DNA of 51,238 nucleotides. It comes from Peribolospora baueri (lineage: Eukaryota > Basidiomycota > Peribolosporomycetes > Peribolosporales > Peribolosporaceae). Every line of letters begins with the position of its first letter. Position 1 is the stretch's first letter. The notes under the pieces were generated by a model. The model saw only the letters and a program-made list of their open reading frames with translations, was not told where the DNA came from and did no database searches. This document shows positions 21,145-35,550 of the stretch, piece after piece. A program made the translations under genes and the position numbers. Location: contig JAMDHS010000122.1 of assembly GCA_029717555.1 (NCBI GenBank), forward strand, positions 1-51,238, written 5' to 3'.

Positions 21145-22506
21145 ATGGAAGGGAGAAAGACATCACACATGGGCCACGTCCTTCTCCTCCGCTCTCCTTC
21201 CGAGGCCCTCGGCCAAGATGCTTACCACCGCGCCTTCGCCGCCGCCTCCTCGCACCTCACCCCGCACTCGCTCCCCATTCTCTCTCACCATCTCTTGAAC
21301 CTCGATCAACTCTCGCGGATCATCACAGAACCGGACGGGAGCGCAGCCGCGGGCGCGGACGACGCCGCGACGGAGGGGTCGGCGCCGCGATGGGCAGGCG
21401 TGGTCATCACCAGCCAGCGGGCCGTCGAGGCGTGGGGACAGGCGGCCGCTCGAGCCTCGGCAGATGCCGCCCATTCCATTCCCGTTTCCGCCAACGGCGA
21501 GCGCGACAGCTCTGAAGCGATGCGCGATCGAGCAATCACCACCGCCACCGCGCCCAGGGCGAGCACCGCGTGGGCGCAAATTCCCTTCTTCGTCCCCGGT
21601 CCGTCCACCGCCGCCGCCCTCACTTCCCTGCCCTTGGCCAATGGTCTTCGGCCCGCACGCGTGTATGGGCCAGAAGAGACTGGTACGGGGGAGAAGCTCG
21701 CTTGGTTTGTCGTCGACTGGTTTGGTTTGGAAGGGGAGGAGGAAGAGAGGAAGGAGGTGGGGGAGGCGGAGGGGGAAGGGGAGGAGGGGCAAACCGAGAG
21801 GCATCTGCTCTACCTGACGGGCGACAAGAACGGCTCCACAGTCCGGGATATCCTCACTTCCTCATCCTCGGCTCACTCTTCTCCCTCCCTGCGCGCCGCG
21901 CCGGAGGCCCAGGCTGAGGACGCTGCCTCTGTTCCACCACCGCATACACAACGGCGAGACGACCCGGTGTCGGTAGCGTCGAAGCGACGACGACGACCGC
22001 CGCCGCCGCGGCTGATTGTCCATGAGCTGCAGGTATATGAAACGGCGCTCGATGCTTCTTTCGAACCTTTGCTTCTCGACCTCGTCCGCCGGATCACGAT
22101 GGAGCGAAGAAAGGGGAACGAGAACGGCGACGGCAGCGACGACACCGACGACCGACCTCTGTTCGACTGGATCGTCTTCTTCTCGCCTTCGGGTGCACAG
22201 CTCTCCCTCCCCCTTCTCCACCGCCTTGGCCTCGTCAGCGAACCCAAGTCCTCCGCCTCTGGGGAGACGCCGTCAAAGGCGACGTCCGCAGAGGGACGCA
22301 ATGCCGCCGGAGCACGAAAAAGAGCGGCCCGACTGGCTGCCCTCGGGCCTACCACGTCTCGGTACCTGCTCGTCCAGCGCGGCTTGGCCGTCGATGCCGT
22401 GGCTAACAAGCCCGGGCCTAAGGAATTGGTCGCGGCTACTGAAGAGGCTGACAGGCGGGTGGGGGCAGGGCGCGAGGGAGGTAGAGTAGAGGAGAGGTGG
22501 GTTTAG
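21145..22506 (+). CDS. HEM4: Uroporphyrinogen-III synthase
   Basis: Cyclises hydroxymethylbilane to uroporphyrinogen III with ring D inversion, the fourth step of heme synthesis, in the cytosol. An intronless frame of 453 codons. Family signals in order: GHVLLLRSP at the N-terminus, WAGVVITSQRAVEAW, PFFVPGPSTAAAL, HLLYLTGDKNGSTVRDIL, LIVHELQVYETA, DWIVFFSPSGAQLSLPLL and LAALGPTTSRYLL, the last near the substrate-facing C-terminal motif. It is longer than the usual 260-300 residues because of a Glu/Gly-rich insert (about 190-215), a Ser/Ala/basic insert (about 235-285) and another before the C-terminal motif. A second ATG at 21169 (MGHVLLLRSP) matches relatives better than 21145 and may be the true start. 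Confidence 0.88.
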   Translation: MEGRKTSHMGHVLLLRSPSEALGQDAYHRAFAAASSHLTPHSLPILSHHLLNLDQLSRIITEPDGSAAAGADDAATEGSAPRWAGVVITSQRAVEAWGQAAARASADAAHSIPVSANGERDSSEAMRDRAITTATAPRASTAWAQIPFFVPGPSTAAALTSLPLANGLRPARVYGPEETGTGEKLAWFVVDWFGLEGEEEERKEVGEAEGEGEEGQTERHLLYLTGDKNGSTVRDILTSSSSAHSSPSLRAAPEAQAEDAASVPPPHTQRRDDPVSVASKRRRRPPPPRLIVHELQVYETALDASFEPLLLDLVRRITMERRKGNENGDGSDDTDDRPLFDWIVFFSPSGAQLSLPLLHRLGLVSEPKSSASGETPSKATSAEGRNAAGARKRAARLAALGPTTSRYLLVQRGLAVDAVANKPGPKELVAATEEADRRVGAGREGGRVEERWV

Positions 22507-24312
22507 GAAGAAAGAAGAGAAGAAGAAAGCCGGGGGCGGTCTCGGCGTGACGCGCTACTCCGTCTCTATTCCTACATCAGGCCACAACGACGCTCCTTCC
22601 ATCGCCGAGTCGAAGGCGGGCGGAGGACAACTGAACGCCTATCCGCTCCATCTCCCGACATCACCGTCTCCGGCCTCGATTCACGCGTCATGCCTACATA
22701 TCATGTATCATAGAAGACAGCACAGTATGCTTGCAAGAGCCGAAACTCGTACAAACCGCTCCCCACCTCATCATTCCGGGCACCACGGTACGGATGCGGA
22801 TGATGCGGCGGCGACGAAGGCCCTTGTTCCCGTCTGTATGGCTGAATGAGGGACGCCGAAACGGGGGTAAAAGTTCATACGCCCGTCCACGATCCATCCT
22901 GGGGGAGAGGTTCGACGACGACGACGTGTCGCCCATCGGCGTCCCTCAAAGGAGAGACAGGCGTCAGAGGGAAATGAGGTCGAGGGGCAGCGGAAACGAG
23001 ACGGGGGACAGGCGACAGATGCGTGGCGGCTACTAGGAGATGCGGAGTGTAGAATTTCCTGCAGACGTTTCCTTCTTCGTACAACGTCGAGAGAAGCGTG
23101 TTGTATTCGATTGAGTTCCATGTTCGTCCCGTGGCTTGCTTGGACTCTGGGAGCTCGCAGCTGACCTGATGGACTGGTATGTAGCGCGCACGCAGTTACG
23201 TCAGTGGAGCGCCGTAGGATAAGGAAGAACTCGACCCGAAGGCTCCACCTGTCTTACCAATTGGCCGGAACGGGAATGGAAGTGACACCTCCGTCCGTGT
23301 CTCTCTATCTCTCCACCGCTCCCCACGTTGACTGGGTAGGTGGGCGGACGTCGGGCCGGCATTGCCGAGGACCAAGCCCCGCTCCGGTAGCTGGCGGCCG
23401 GCCTGGCTGGCTGGGCGAACCGGTGGTCGACGATAGCGGAGGGGACGGATGGTGATGAAGTCGACTCCCGAGGCGGACGCTTGCTTGGTTAGTGGATCGA
23501 CTGACTCGGCTAGCGGAACTGCTGATCCCCCGCACTCGGCACCTGACCGCCGATAGAATGGGAAGGGAGTGATTGATGAATCCGATTGATCAACTTGCCA
23601 ACTTGCATTCACGATCATCAACTTGAAATCACCTTCGCTCCATTCTCACTCTACTCAATCTATCAGCCACTTGCGACGCTCTCTCTTTTTTTTCACACCC
23701 CGTCTTCGCTCCTCGTCTCTTCCTCCAAGCCAAGCCAAGCTCTAGCCGCCTACTAACAAGTTAGAGGCCCGCCAACCCTCGTCTCATCTCCGCTCGGGCC
23801 ATCCGCTGCGGCCGTTCAGGGTCATGTGGACCAGCGTCCCTCGCAGTATCGCCTCGGAGGAAAGGAGAGAAGGAGAGCGCTCGAGCCGCCCACCGTCCGC
23901 CAGCGGTTGAGTAATGTCAAGCTAGGTGGAAACGAAACAAGCTCGTCCGTAGCGCACCCGGCTCCACCGGACGGATGGGTTCGCCGAGCCGCGTCCTGTC
24001 GTCGATGCAATGTGGACAAGACAGGCACATGACAGTAATGTACGTCTCCTACAGGTATCGGTAGTTGGCTGTCATCGGTGCATAGAACGTGGCTTGCTGT
24101 GCATCCGCCGCCGTTGTTTTACCCCATCGCCTCTAACTGTGCGCGGCGAAAGCGGGCGCAGAGCAGCGCCCTCCTCTCTTTCGTCCTTGGCTAAGTGCCT
24201 CCCTTCAATCATTCCGCCTCTTCATCCTATTGCATCCCTGTGCAGATCAGATCAGTTGACCTGCCTGTCAAGCGAATTCTTCGAGCCGGGCTTGCGGGGG
24301 CAGCGAAGGAGA
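22507..24312. other. Long intergenic region upstream of the thaumatin-like gene
   Basis: About 1.8 kb. Short frames on both strands, the longest being 141 codons on the minus strand at 23196-23621, show no domain. No repeat of note. It probably holds the regulatory region of the secreted thaumatin-like protein. Confidence 0.4.
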
Positions 24313-24318
24313 TATAAG
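24313..24318 (+). promoter_or_regulatory. TATA box of the thaumatin-like gene
   Basis: GATATAAGCC lies about 155 bases before the start codon and is followed by a C/T-rich leader, the usual arrangement for a highly expressed fungal gene. Confidence 0.55.
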
Positions 24319-24469
24319 CCCCCCGGGACCTCGCCATCGCTCCATCGTTCCTCATCGTCCGCTTCCCCCCCCCCCTCTTCTCCTTCCCAGTCAACACATT
24401 CTCTTGTGTGCCGGCCCCGCCTTTGCTCTCATACCTTGCCCCTCCTAACGTACTCACTGTCTGCCCGCC

Positions 24470-25676
24470 ATGCACGCCACCGCCGCCGCCCTCACCACCG
24501 TCGCTGTCGCGGCCTCGCTCGCATCAGCCCGCACGTTCACCGTCACCAACCACTGCAGCTACACCGTGTGGCCTGGTCTGTTCTCCGACCCCAAGTCTCC
24601 CGTACCCACCCAGGCCACCGGCTGGCAGCTCGACCCTGGCCAGACCACCAGCTTCAACATGCCCGCCAACTGGAGCGGACGGTAGGTAGCGCTATGGGAC
24701 CGGGGCGATGACCACGGACCGTCACGCCGTGCTCACCCACCCCACTCTTCGTCTGTCGTCGTCTTCCACCAGCATCTGGGGTCGCAACGACTGTGACTTC
24801 TCCAAGCCTGGTCCCAACAACTGTGCCACCGGCGGCTGCAACAGCCAAGCCGGCAACAACATGCAGTGCGCCACGACGGGCGGAACTGGAGTGAGCGTCG
24901 CTCGCTCGCTGAAGGAGCCGTCTCATCGTGGACGAGGTCAGTCGCGCTCACACTGTTTACATCATTCGAACCAACCAGGTGCCGCCAGCGACGGTTGCCG
25001 AGTGGACGTTGGACACTCCTTCCGGCGACAACTACGACGTCTCCAATGTCGACGGCTTCAACATCCCCATGACCGTTACGAACAGCGTCGGCTGCCCTAC
25101 GCCGTCCTGCCCTAAGGACCTCAACCCCGGCTGGTGAGCATAACCCATCGCACCTAGCGCGGACCAGAATGAGCCACCCGAGGCGAGAGCGAGGCTCGCT
25201 GAATGAACGGTTCCCCTCCCGTTTCCACACCCCTTTCCCTCCCCACGCAGCCCCGACGACCGCCTTAAGGTGAAGGACAGCCAGGGCAACACCGTCGGCT
25301 GCAAGACCGCTTGCACAGCCGGCATCGACGACGTCTCCGCCAACTGCTGCACCGGCCCCGCCCACAACACGTCCGCTACGTGCCCCAGCTCTGGCGTCGA
25401 GTTCTACAGCTACTTCAAGGTGAGCTGGCGGTTGCATCGCATCCCGTTCTCCTTGCCCATGCGCCGCACACACTCCTCTCCTTTCCTCACGCCGCTTTCC
25501 TTCGTTGGCTGCGACGCTCACCTTCGCCTCTCGGCATTTCAACTTTCCCACCCTCTTCCTCGTCCTAGGGCAACTGCCCCAACGCCTACGCCTACGCCTA
25601 CGACGAGAGCTCCGGCACCGCACTCTGGACCTGCCCCTCGTCCAAGCAGGCCGACTACACCCTCACGTTTTGCTGA
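24470..25676 (+). CDS. Secreted thaumatin-like protein
   Basis: Five exons keep phase: 24470-24681, 24773-24890, 24979-25133, 25251-25419 and 25569-25676; 253 residues. A signal peptide (ATAAALTTVAVAASLASA) precedes RTFTVTNHCSYTVWPGLFSD, the family opening. WQLDPGQTTSFNMPANWSGR and IWGRNDCDF form the thaumatin signature area (G-x-[GF]-x-C-x-T type). Later segments include VAEWTLDTPSGDNYDVSNVD, FNIPMTVTN and a cysteine-rich end with CPNAYAYAYDESSGTALWTC and YTLTFC. Cysteines are numerous, as expected for a disulfide-rich extracellular fold. Fungal members are often linked to beta-glucan binding or hydrolysis and wall remodelling, but the activity of this one is not shown by sequence. A TATA box precedes it. 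Confidence 0.95.
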
Positions 25677-26639
25677 GTACGACGACTTTTCACTCGAATC
25701 GGCCTGTAGTAGACGGAAACGAAAGCGGGAGCGTCGGCCGGCCCTAGAGAGGTAGACGGCGGTGGTGGGGAAGGCCGTCTGTCTCTCGTAGGGAAAACTC
25801 TATCCACATAGCAGAGCCCTCCCTCGTTCCCTCTCTACCTCCTCACGCCGGCTCCGTGTCCACTCCCCCTCCCCCTATCCCCCTACTCTTGTTGATGTAT
25901 CTTGTATATTCATTCAGCCATGACGCCCGGCGGCAACGTGCCCACGTATCATGTACGGACAATTGCCTCGCCTTCCCAGATCTGCTGGAGTAACCGGGCG
26001 AACATTCATACCCCCCCTCCACCCTCATGCATGCGCGTGTCGACTTTTTGATGATCTTGACTGGTCCGTCTCCATCCATGACACCAGAATCCGGACGAGG
26101 ATCACATCGACCTCCATGGATCCACCCACCCACCCACCACGCCACGTCCGGCACTTGTCCAAAGAAGACTGTTCGTCACTGGAGAGCCGGCCGGCTGGGA
26201 GCTCGCCGTAAGACACACGGTTCTACGCGCCCAAGACTGATCACGATGTGATCAAACGCCTACAACCAATTGCGGCGAAGGTCGTGTGGGGAACAATGCG
26301 GACAAAACGCTACAAGAAGCTATTGTACGTACATACTCTTGAGCGCACTGCTCGATCCAGTTGCCAAGTTGGCGAGACTCCACACCCCAATGCGGAATAC
26401 ACGTATCATATCTATTCATGCGATCACCTCTGATAATGACTAGAATTACAAAACATCATTTAATGCGAGGATGCGGCGGAACGAAACGAGATGTGGGTTC
26501 CGGCGCGATCAATGGCCGCGCGAGGAAGCAGGGAGGGAAAGGCGAATGTAGACGAGTCGTGTGGCGACGCGCATGGGGAGAAGCGGAATTGAGAAAGGGA
26601 CCAGCCGGAGAGACGACAGGGCCGTAGAGAAAGCGAAAT
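25677..26639. other. Convergent intergenic region
   Basis: About 960 bases between the 3' ends of the thaumatin-like gene (+) and RPC2 (-). Somewhat lower GC. A short palindrome-prone stretch near 26240 (TGATCACGATGTGATCA) is seen, no gene. Confidence 0.4.
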
Positions 26640-31130
<4,491 letters not shown>

Positions 31131-31205
31131 GGTCGAAGACTGGTCGATCTGGTGACTCGATAGCGAGGGTACGGCCGATCGAGCGTGGATGAGAGAATTA
31201 TTGAG

Positions 31206-31398
31206 CGATTTATTAATTCATTCCGTTTAAAGCAGTCCTATAGACGACTATATACGGTGTAGATCGTGTAGATCGTGGGAATGTAGGTGCTGCGGAGACG
31301 CCGCATTCCCACGATTTACACCGTCTATAGTCTCTTTAGGTCTCTATTGGGCTGGTGTATATAGACTTTAAACAGAATGAATCAATCAATCAATCAAT
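31206..31398. repeat. Fold-back (palindromic) element, MITE-like
   Basis: Left arm starts near 31209 with TTAATTCATTCCGTTTAAAG; the right end, reverse-complemented, reads TTGATTCATTCTGTTTAAAG. An inner arm pair matches too: GTGTAGATCGTGGGAATG at about 31268 against CATTCCCACGATTTACAC at about 31307. The loop is about 20 bases. The element is flanked on the right by (AATC)n. It carries no coding sequence. It lies in the promoter space between RPC2 and the UBE2G1-type gene. Confidence 0.8.
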
Positions 31399-31419
31399 CC
31401 GGTGCCGAGGCGGCAGGCG

Positions 31420-31590
31420 ATGGCCACCAAGACTCGGGTCGGAGACGCTTTGCAGTCCGTTGTCCTTCTCACCTCTGTCCTCCTCGTCGCCGCTCCTCGC
31501 CATCCAGCACGCTTTGCGTCCGATCCCACTCTCGCGCAGCGACAGCGCTCAGCTCGATCTTTTGTTACTGCGGTCTCTACGCTCCGTTAG
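31420..31590 (+). other. Possible upstream ORF of the UBE2G1-type gene
   Basis: A 56-codon frame with a hydrophobic stretch (LQSVVLLTSVLLVAA) lies about 150 bases before the E2 start codon. It may be a leader ORF, an unrelated small membrane protein, or chance. I cannot tell from sequence alone. Confidence 0.25.
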
Positions 31591-31742
31591 GTCTGCCCTA
31601 CCCGCCCCTTTCCCGCAGAGCCCGGCCGGTATCGTCGAACCCGCCGCACACTCCAAAGTCGCCGCACCCGGGCCCTATCGCCAAGCCAGTCCAGTTAGGC
31701 ACCCACCCCCTGGCACGGTAGGCAGTCTGAAACTACATCAAT

Positions 31743-32968
31743 ATGCCGTCCACGCCCAATGGTCAGAAGTGCAGTGCCAACTCCCACCTCATCCTCAAGC
31801 GCCAGCTCGCAGGTAAGCCTCTCGCTCTCTTCCGCATCCTCGTCTGTTCTCTCCATTGATCAACCAGAAGCAAGGAAAGAGGGATCCAAACTGAATTGCT
31901 GATGTTTGCTATTACTGCTCTTGTCCCGCGTGGTCATTTCTTTAATACAGAGCTGAACAAGCGTGAGTGACCTGAGGGCGTCGTCCGAATCATGCGGTAC
32001 CACAAACCACCGCTCACAAGCCGGTCATCTCTTTTCATTCCTATCTTGTCATAGACCCTGTTGAAGGCTTCTCGGCAGGCCTGGTAGACGATTCGAACCT
32101 ACTCGAATGGGAGATCATGATTATCGGTCCAGCTGGTGCGTGCGTGACAACCGCCCGTGAATTGGCGCTCGTGATGGAGAACAGCCGTTGATCTCGCGGC
32201 CCGTGTTCGACAGACTCTCTGTACGAGGGTGGCTTCCTCAAAGCAAGGATGACATTCCCGGAGGTGAACTTGGCTTCCTTTTGTTCAGTCCTCCTTCCAC
32301 AAGCTCATCCATTGCAATATCTTCTCACCCTGTGTTCTTCAGGAGTTCCCTCTTCTGCCGCCAAAATTGAGATTCATCACCCCGATGTGGCATCCTAACA
32401 GTGCGTTCGTGTTTTCTGGCGGTGATGTACTTGCAACGACGGACGCTGAGGCGTATGTGCTTACGTCTTGCTGTGCTGTCGTCGCTCCAGTCTACAAGGA
32501 CGGCAACGTTTGCATTTCCATCCTGGTGAGCTGCCACTAATGCCACTCGTAATACCGCGTATCTTCTGTTGTTCACACTGCTTTAAATATTCGGTTCAAC
32601 CACTCTCACGCCTGGTCCCGTCTAGCACTCTCCTGGTGATGACCAGTGGGGATACGAAGACGCCGGCGAGCGTTGGCTGCCGGTGCACACGGTCGAGTCC
32701 ATCGTGAGTGCCGTGCTCTCGTCCTGCCCTCCCTTGTCGATTTCCATGTTTCTGTTCTCAAACAAGGCGACACTGACCACGGTACCTTCCTACCGTCCGT
32801 TCGTTTCCTTAGCTCCTCTCCGTCATATCCCTCCTTTCCTCCGATACACCAAACATCGACTCGCCCGCCAACATCGACGCTGCGAAGGAGTTGCGAGAGA
32901 CCCCGAAGGAATATCGGAAGAAGGTTCGGAGGTTGGTGAGGCAGAGCGCCGAGGAGGGGTGGGATTGA
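31743..32968 (+). CDS. Ubiquitin-conjugating enzyme E2, UBE2G1/Ubc15 type
   Basis: Eight exons keep phase: 31743-31812, 31951-31962, 32055-32135, 32214-32263, 32343-32400, 32491-32525, 32626-32703, 32813-32968; 179 residues. The protein reads LILKRQLAELNKHPVEGFSA, GLVDDSNLLEWEIMIIGPAD, SLYEGGFLKARMTFPEEFPL, LRFITPMWHPNIYKDGNVCI with the catalytic Cys, then SILHSPGDDQWGYEDAGERW, and ends ANIDAAKELRETPKEYRKKV ... SAEEGWD. The acidic-loop insertion after the active site (HSPGDDQWGYEDAGE) is the hallmark of the UBE2G/Ubc7 group, and ELNKHPVEGFSAGL places it with UBE2G1 rather than UBE2G2. Members build Lys48-linked chains. The second exon is only 12 bases. Nothing suggests loss of function. Confidence 0.95.
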
Positions 32969-33912
32969 TGGCGGTCCGTTCGTACTCGCTCCGTTGTCGC
33001 TCTTTCATCGCACGACTCGGGTTGGCGCCATCGTCGTTCATGCTCGAGGGCGTTCTTCCGGAGGACGTCCTTTCTCCACCGTCGTCAGCGACGTTCGCCG
33101 CGTTCGAGACATTCCCTGCCAGTTGTTTTATTGATCCCTTCCATTGGTCACCTCCTTAGCATACAGCGTCCGCAGCAAACCGCTCCTGCTTCTCCCTTCG
33201 TTCTCGTCCCTTCTTTCCTCCGATCCCCTTACCATCCCCCATATTATTTTTTTTCCTTGTTCGCCCCTCATGTGTAACCATATCATCAAAGCCACAGTGG
33301 CAACGGCTGTTTCGTCGGACGATGGTGGAAAAGTCGAAAGAATGGCCGTGAGGCCGCTGTAGGGGACGATAACGAGGGATCGCTCTGTCCTGCAGGACAG
33401 ATGGTGAGCCTGCAAGCTGTAGCACCCTCCTCGTAATTTGAGATCTATCGTCCTCGCACGAGAAAAAAGAGAGCGTGAAGGCGTGTCAGAGGTTGTCCGG
33501 GGCGAAGACAAGTAGTGAGATAAGGCACAGCCCAGTGACGAAGGAGAGATGGAGAATTCCCATCCGGATCCCGAACGTAAACGCTCAGCATGGGGCCATT
33601 TGGTGCCAGTGCATTTCATGGGTCCTTCAACAAGGGGGATGGATGCCTTTGGAAGCGAGGTGTTTGGAGATTTTATGCTCGGTGATGAAAACAGAAATCT
33701 TGCGAGCCTGACTGCGGAATGCGGGCTTTTATGAGATGGGGGAGGACGAGGTGAGAGATGGTGTGGGTGCGGGCTCAGTGAACCTAGTGTGTTTCCTTTC
33801 AACGTCGAGAACATCGCTTTCACCTTCCAGCCCTCACCCTTTCGCGGCTGGCGTGCCGAGGCTGGCGTGCCTAGCACTATTAACATAACGACGTCTGCAA
33901 AACTTGCTCACG
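32969..33912. other. Region downstream of the E2 gene with one unassigned ORF
   Basis: A 252-codon frame on the minus strand (33128-33886) and a 61-codon frame on the plus strand (33549-33734) overlap. Neither has a recognisable domain. The larger one is a possible hypothetical gene, but no splice or promoter signal supports it. Confidence 0.25.
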
Positions 33913-34000
33913 CAAACATTAATCTTAAGTTGTCGAATATTCATCTTGCTTACCCAAACATCAACCTTGAGTTGTCGAACATTCATCTTGCCTGTCCGAA
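33913..34000. repeat. Minisatellite, period 42
   Basis: Two to 2.3 imperfect copies of a unit beginning CAAACATTAATCTTAAGTTG. On the plus strand one open frame makes a 14-residue repeat containing LSNIHLA. The stretch is AT-richer than its surroundings. Confidence 0.75.
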
Positions 34001-34062
34001 TGGTTTTCCTGCAATGCCTTCTGATTCATTCCGGCATTCAGGCCGTCAAGGAGTGCAGAGAG

Positions 34063-34125
34063 GTGTCCATATTCTACAATAACGTGTCTATATTCTACAA
34101 CAACGTGTCCATATTCTACAATAAT
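34063..34125. repeat. Minisatellite, period 21, three copies
   Basis: Three near-identical units of GTGTCCATATTCTACAATAA type. In one plus-strand frame they encode VSIFYNN three times. It sits just left of the gag fossil pair. Confidence 0.9.
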
Positions 34126-34175
34126 GAGCCCAAGAATTCTTCGGAGGCTGTTGGCCACCATGCCGTGCTCCGTTC

Positions 34176-35230
34176 CTTTGGCATAGGTCTTCGGCTGTTC
34201 AAGGAAGCAGGGGGACGCCCCGGCAACTGTCAGCCAAGCAAGCGGACACGAATACCAAGGACGTAATCATAGGACTTACAGAGCACCGAGCCTCCGGCCC
34301 CGCCAAGTAGTAGCGTCGATTCCCGGGGAAGGAAGAAAGCAAGAGCGGCAAGACACAAAGATAACCTGATCAGGCAGTGAATGGTCTGCTCTCAGCATGG
34401 AAGACCTTCGCAATACTGAAGGCGCGCAACAGCAACACTTGAAGGCCACATACCGACTGACCCCGAGCCGCCGGGGCATGACCTGGAAGAGTCGCTCATG
34501 ACCTCAAATTTGACCAGAGCCCATTGGGCAACAACGGCAATGGAGCACCTCCGAGGAGAGGCGCGCGATTGGTACTTGTCGCTGAAGCGGAGCAACAAAG
34601 GACAAACACCGAATTGCGAAACCTTTCTTCACGACTTGAGTAGTTTGAAGTTGATTCTACGGGCTACGTAGCTTCCTCAAGCGTTTCTTCTTGCATGAGA
34701 CATGGAACATGACCATGATGCAGACTGTTCCAAGGCTCGACGCTCTATTGTGCCCAGTGTGCGGCGGCCTTGTACTTCTCCGCCTGGGCTATCGTTTGTC
34801 GAGCTGCGCAAGGCCCGGAGGAGCCCTTCTCGGATTTGGCGTTCCTCCGTTAGCTGCTCTTCCAACCGTTGTCCTTTTGCCATCATCCTTGCAACTTGTG
34901 CACACAGCGCCCGAGGCTCCAAGTATGTGGCCTTCATAAATTGAGCGTTGCTGTCGCGCGCCTTCAGTATTGCGAAGGTCTTCCATGCTAGGAGCAGAGC
35001 TTAACCTTCTTGTCTGTTTAGGTCACCTTCGTCGCTTGCGAATTCTTTCTTTCTGTCTTTCCAGGGGATCGACTCCGCCACGGCGGGGCCGGAGGGTCGG
35101 TATCTTGTATGTCCTACGATTACGTGTCTTGTGGTATCGGTGTCCGCTTGTGTGGGCTGACAGTTTGCCGGGGCGTCCCCCTGCTTCGTTGAACGGCCGA
35201 GGACCTATACCAAAGAATCAAACTAGGACC
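34176..35230. mobile_element. Head-to-head pair of Ty3/gypsy leader/gag fossils
   Basis: Two arms of about 290 bases form a large inverted repeat: 34176-34470 and about 34915-35230, matching for example in AGCAGGGGGACGCCCCGGCA and GCATGGAAGACCTTCGCAAT. The plus copy runs on into a gag segment (about 34530-34670: WATTAMEHLRGEARDWYLSL). The minus copy runs into a gag N-terminal coiled-coil segment (about 34930-34740: KGQRLEEQLTEERQIREGLL). No polymerase or integrase part is seen. Both copies are broken fragments and moderately diverged from each other. The arrangement could come from two insertions or from one inverted duplication. Confidence 0.7.
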
Positions 35231-35550
35231 CACCAACTTTCGAAAGTTGCGACTCGCGTTCACGTGCCAGACGTTAGCGCGAGGAAGATCTCTGGTTTCC
35301 ATCATCGGAGCAGGGCGAAAGGACGGTATATATACGCGAGAGGTTCGTGGAACAGAGTAGACGAACGGAGTAAACGAGAGACAGCCACGGCGAATGTGTT
35401 GGGAGGGGGGCCACGACGGAGGTAGGCGGGGATTGCAACACATGCAACACTGTAATGAGCATGTGAGCCATGCGACCGATCACTTGGACCGGCCTCGTCG
35501 AATGGAGCGTTGAGTGGTAGGACGAGCGAAGCAACAGCACCAACGAAGGA
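35231..35550. promoter_or_regulatory. Upstream region of the 204-residue protein gene
   Basis: TATATATA at 35327-35334, in the context GGTATATATACGCG, lies about 220 bases before the start codon. It may instead be a leftover of the neighbouring retroelement LTR, being close to the fossil. A perfect palindrome, CAACTTTCGAAAGTTG, is at 35228-35243. Confidence 0.4.

Noticed and set aside
23196-23621. 141-codon minus-strand frame between HEM4 and the thaumatin-like gene
   Set aside because: Composition looks random; no domain, signal peptide or splice logic.
26240-26256. TGATCACGATGTGATCA palindrome as an operator
   Set aside because: It lies between two convergent 3' ends, where a promoter operator is not expected; probably chance.
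33128-33886. 252-codon minus-strand ORF as a gene
   Set aside because: No recognisable domain, no promoter or splice support, and overlapping open frames on the other strand; left as unassigned.
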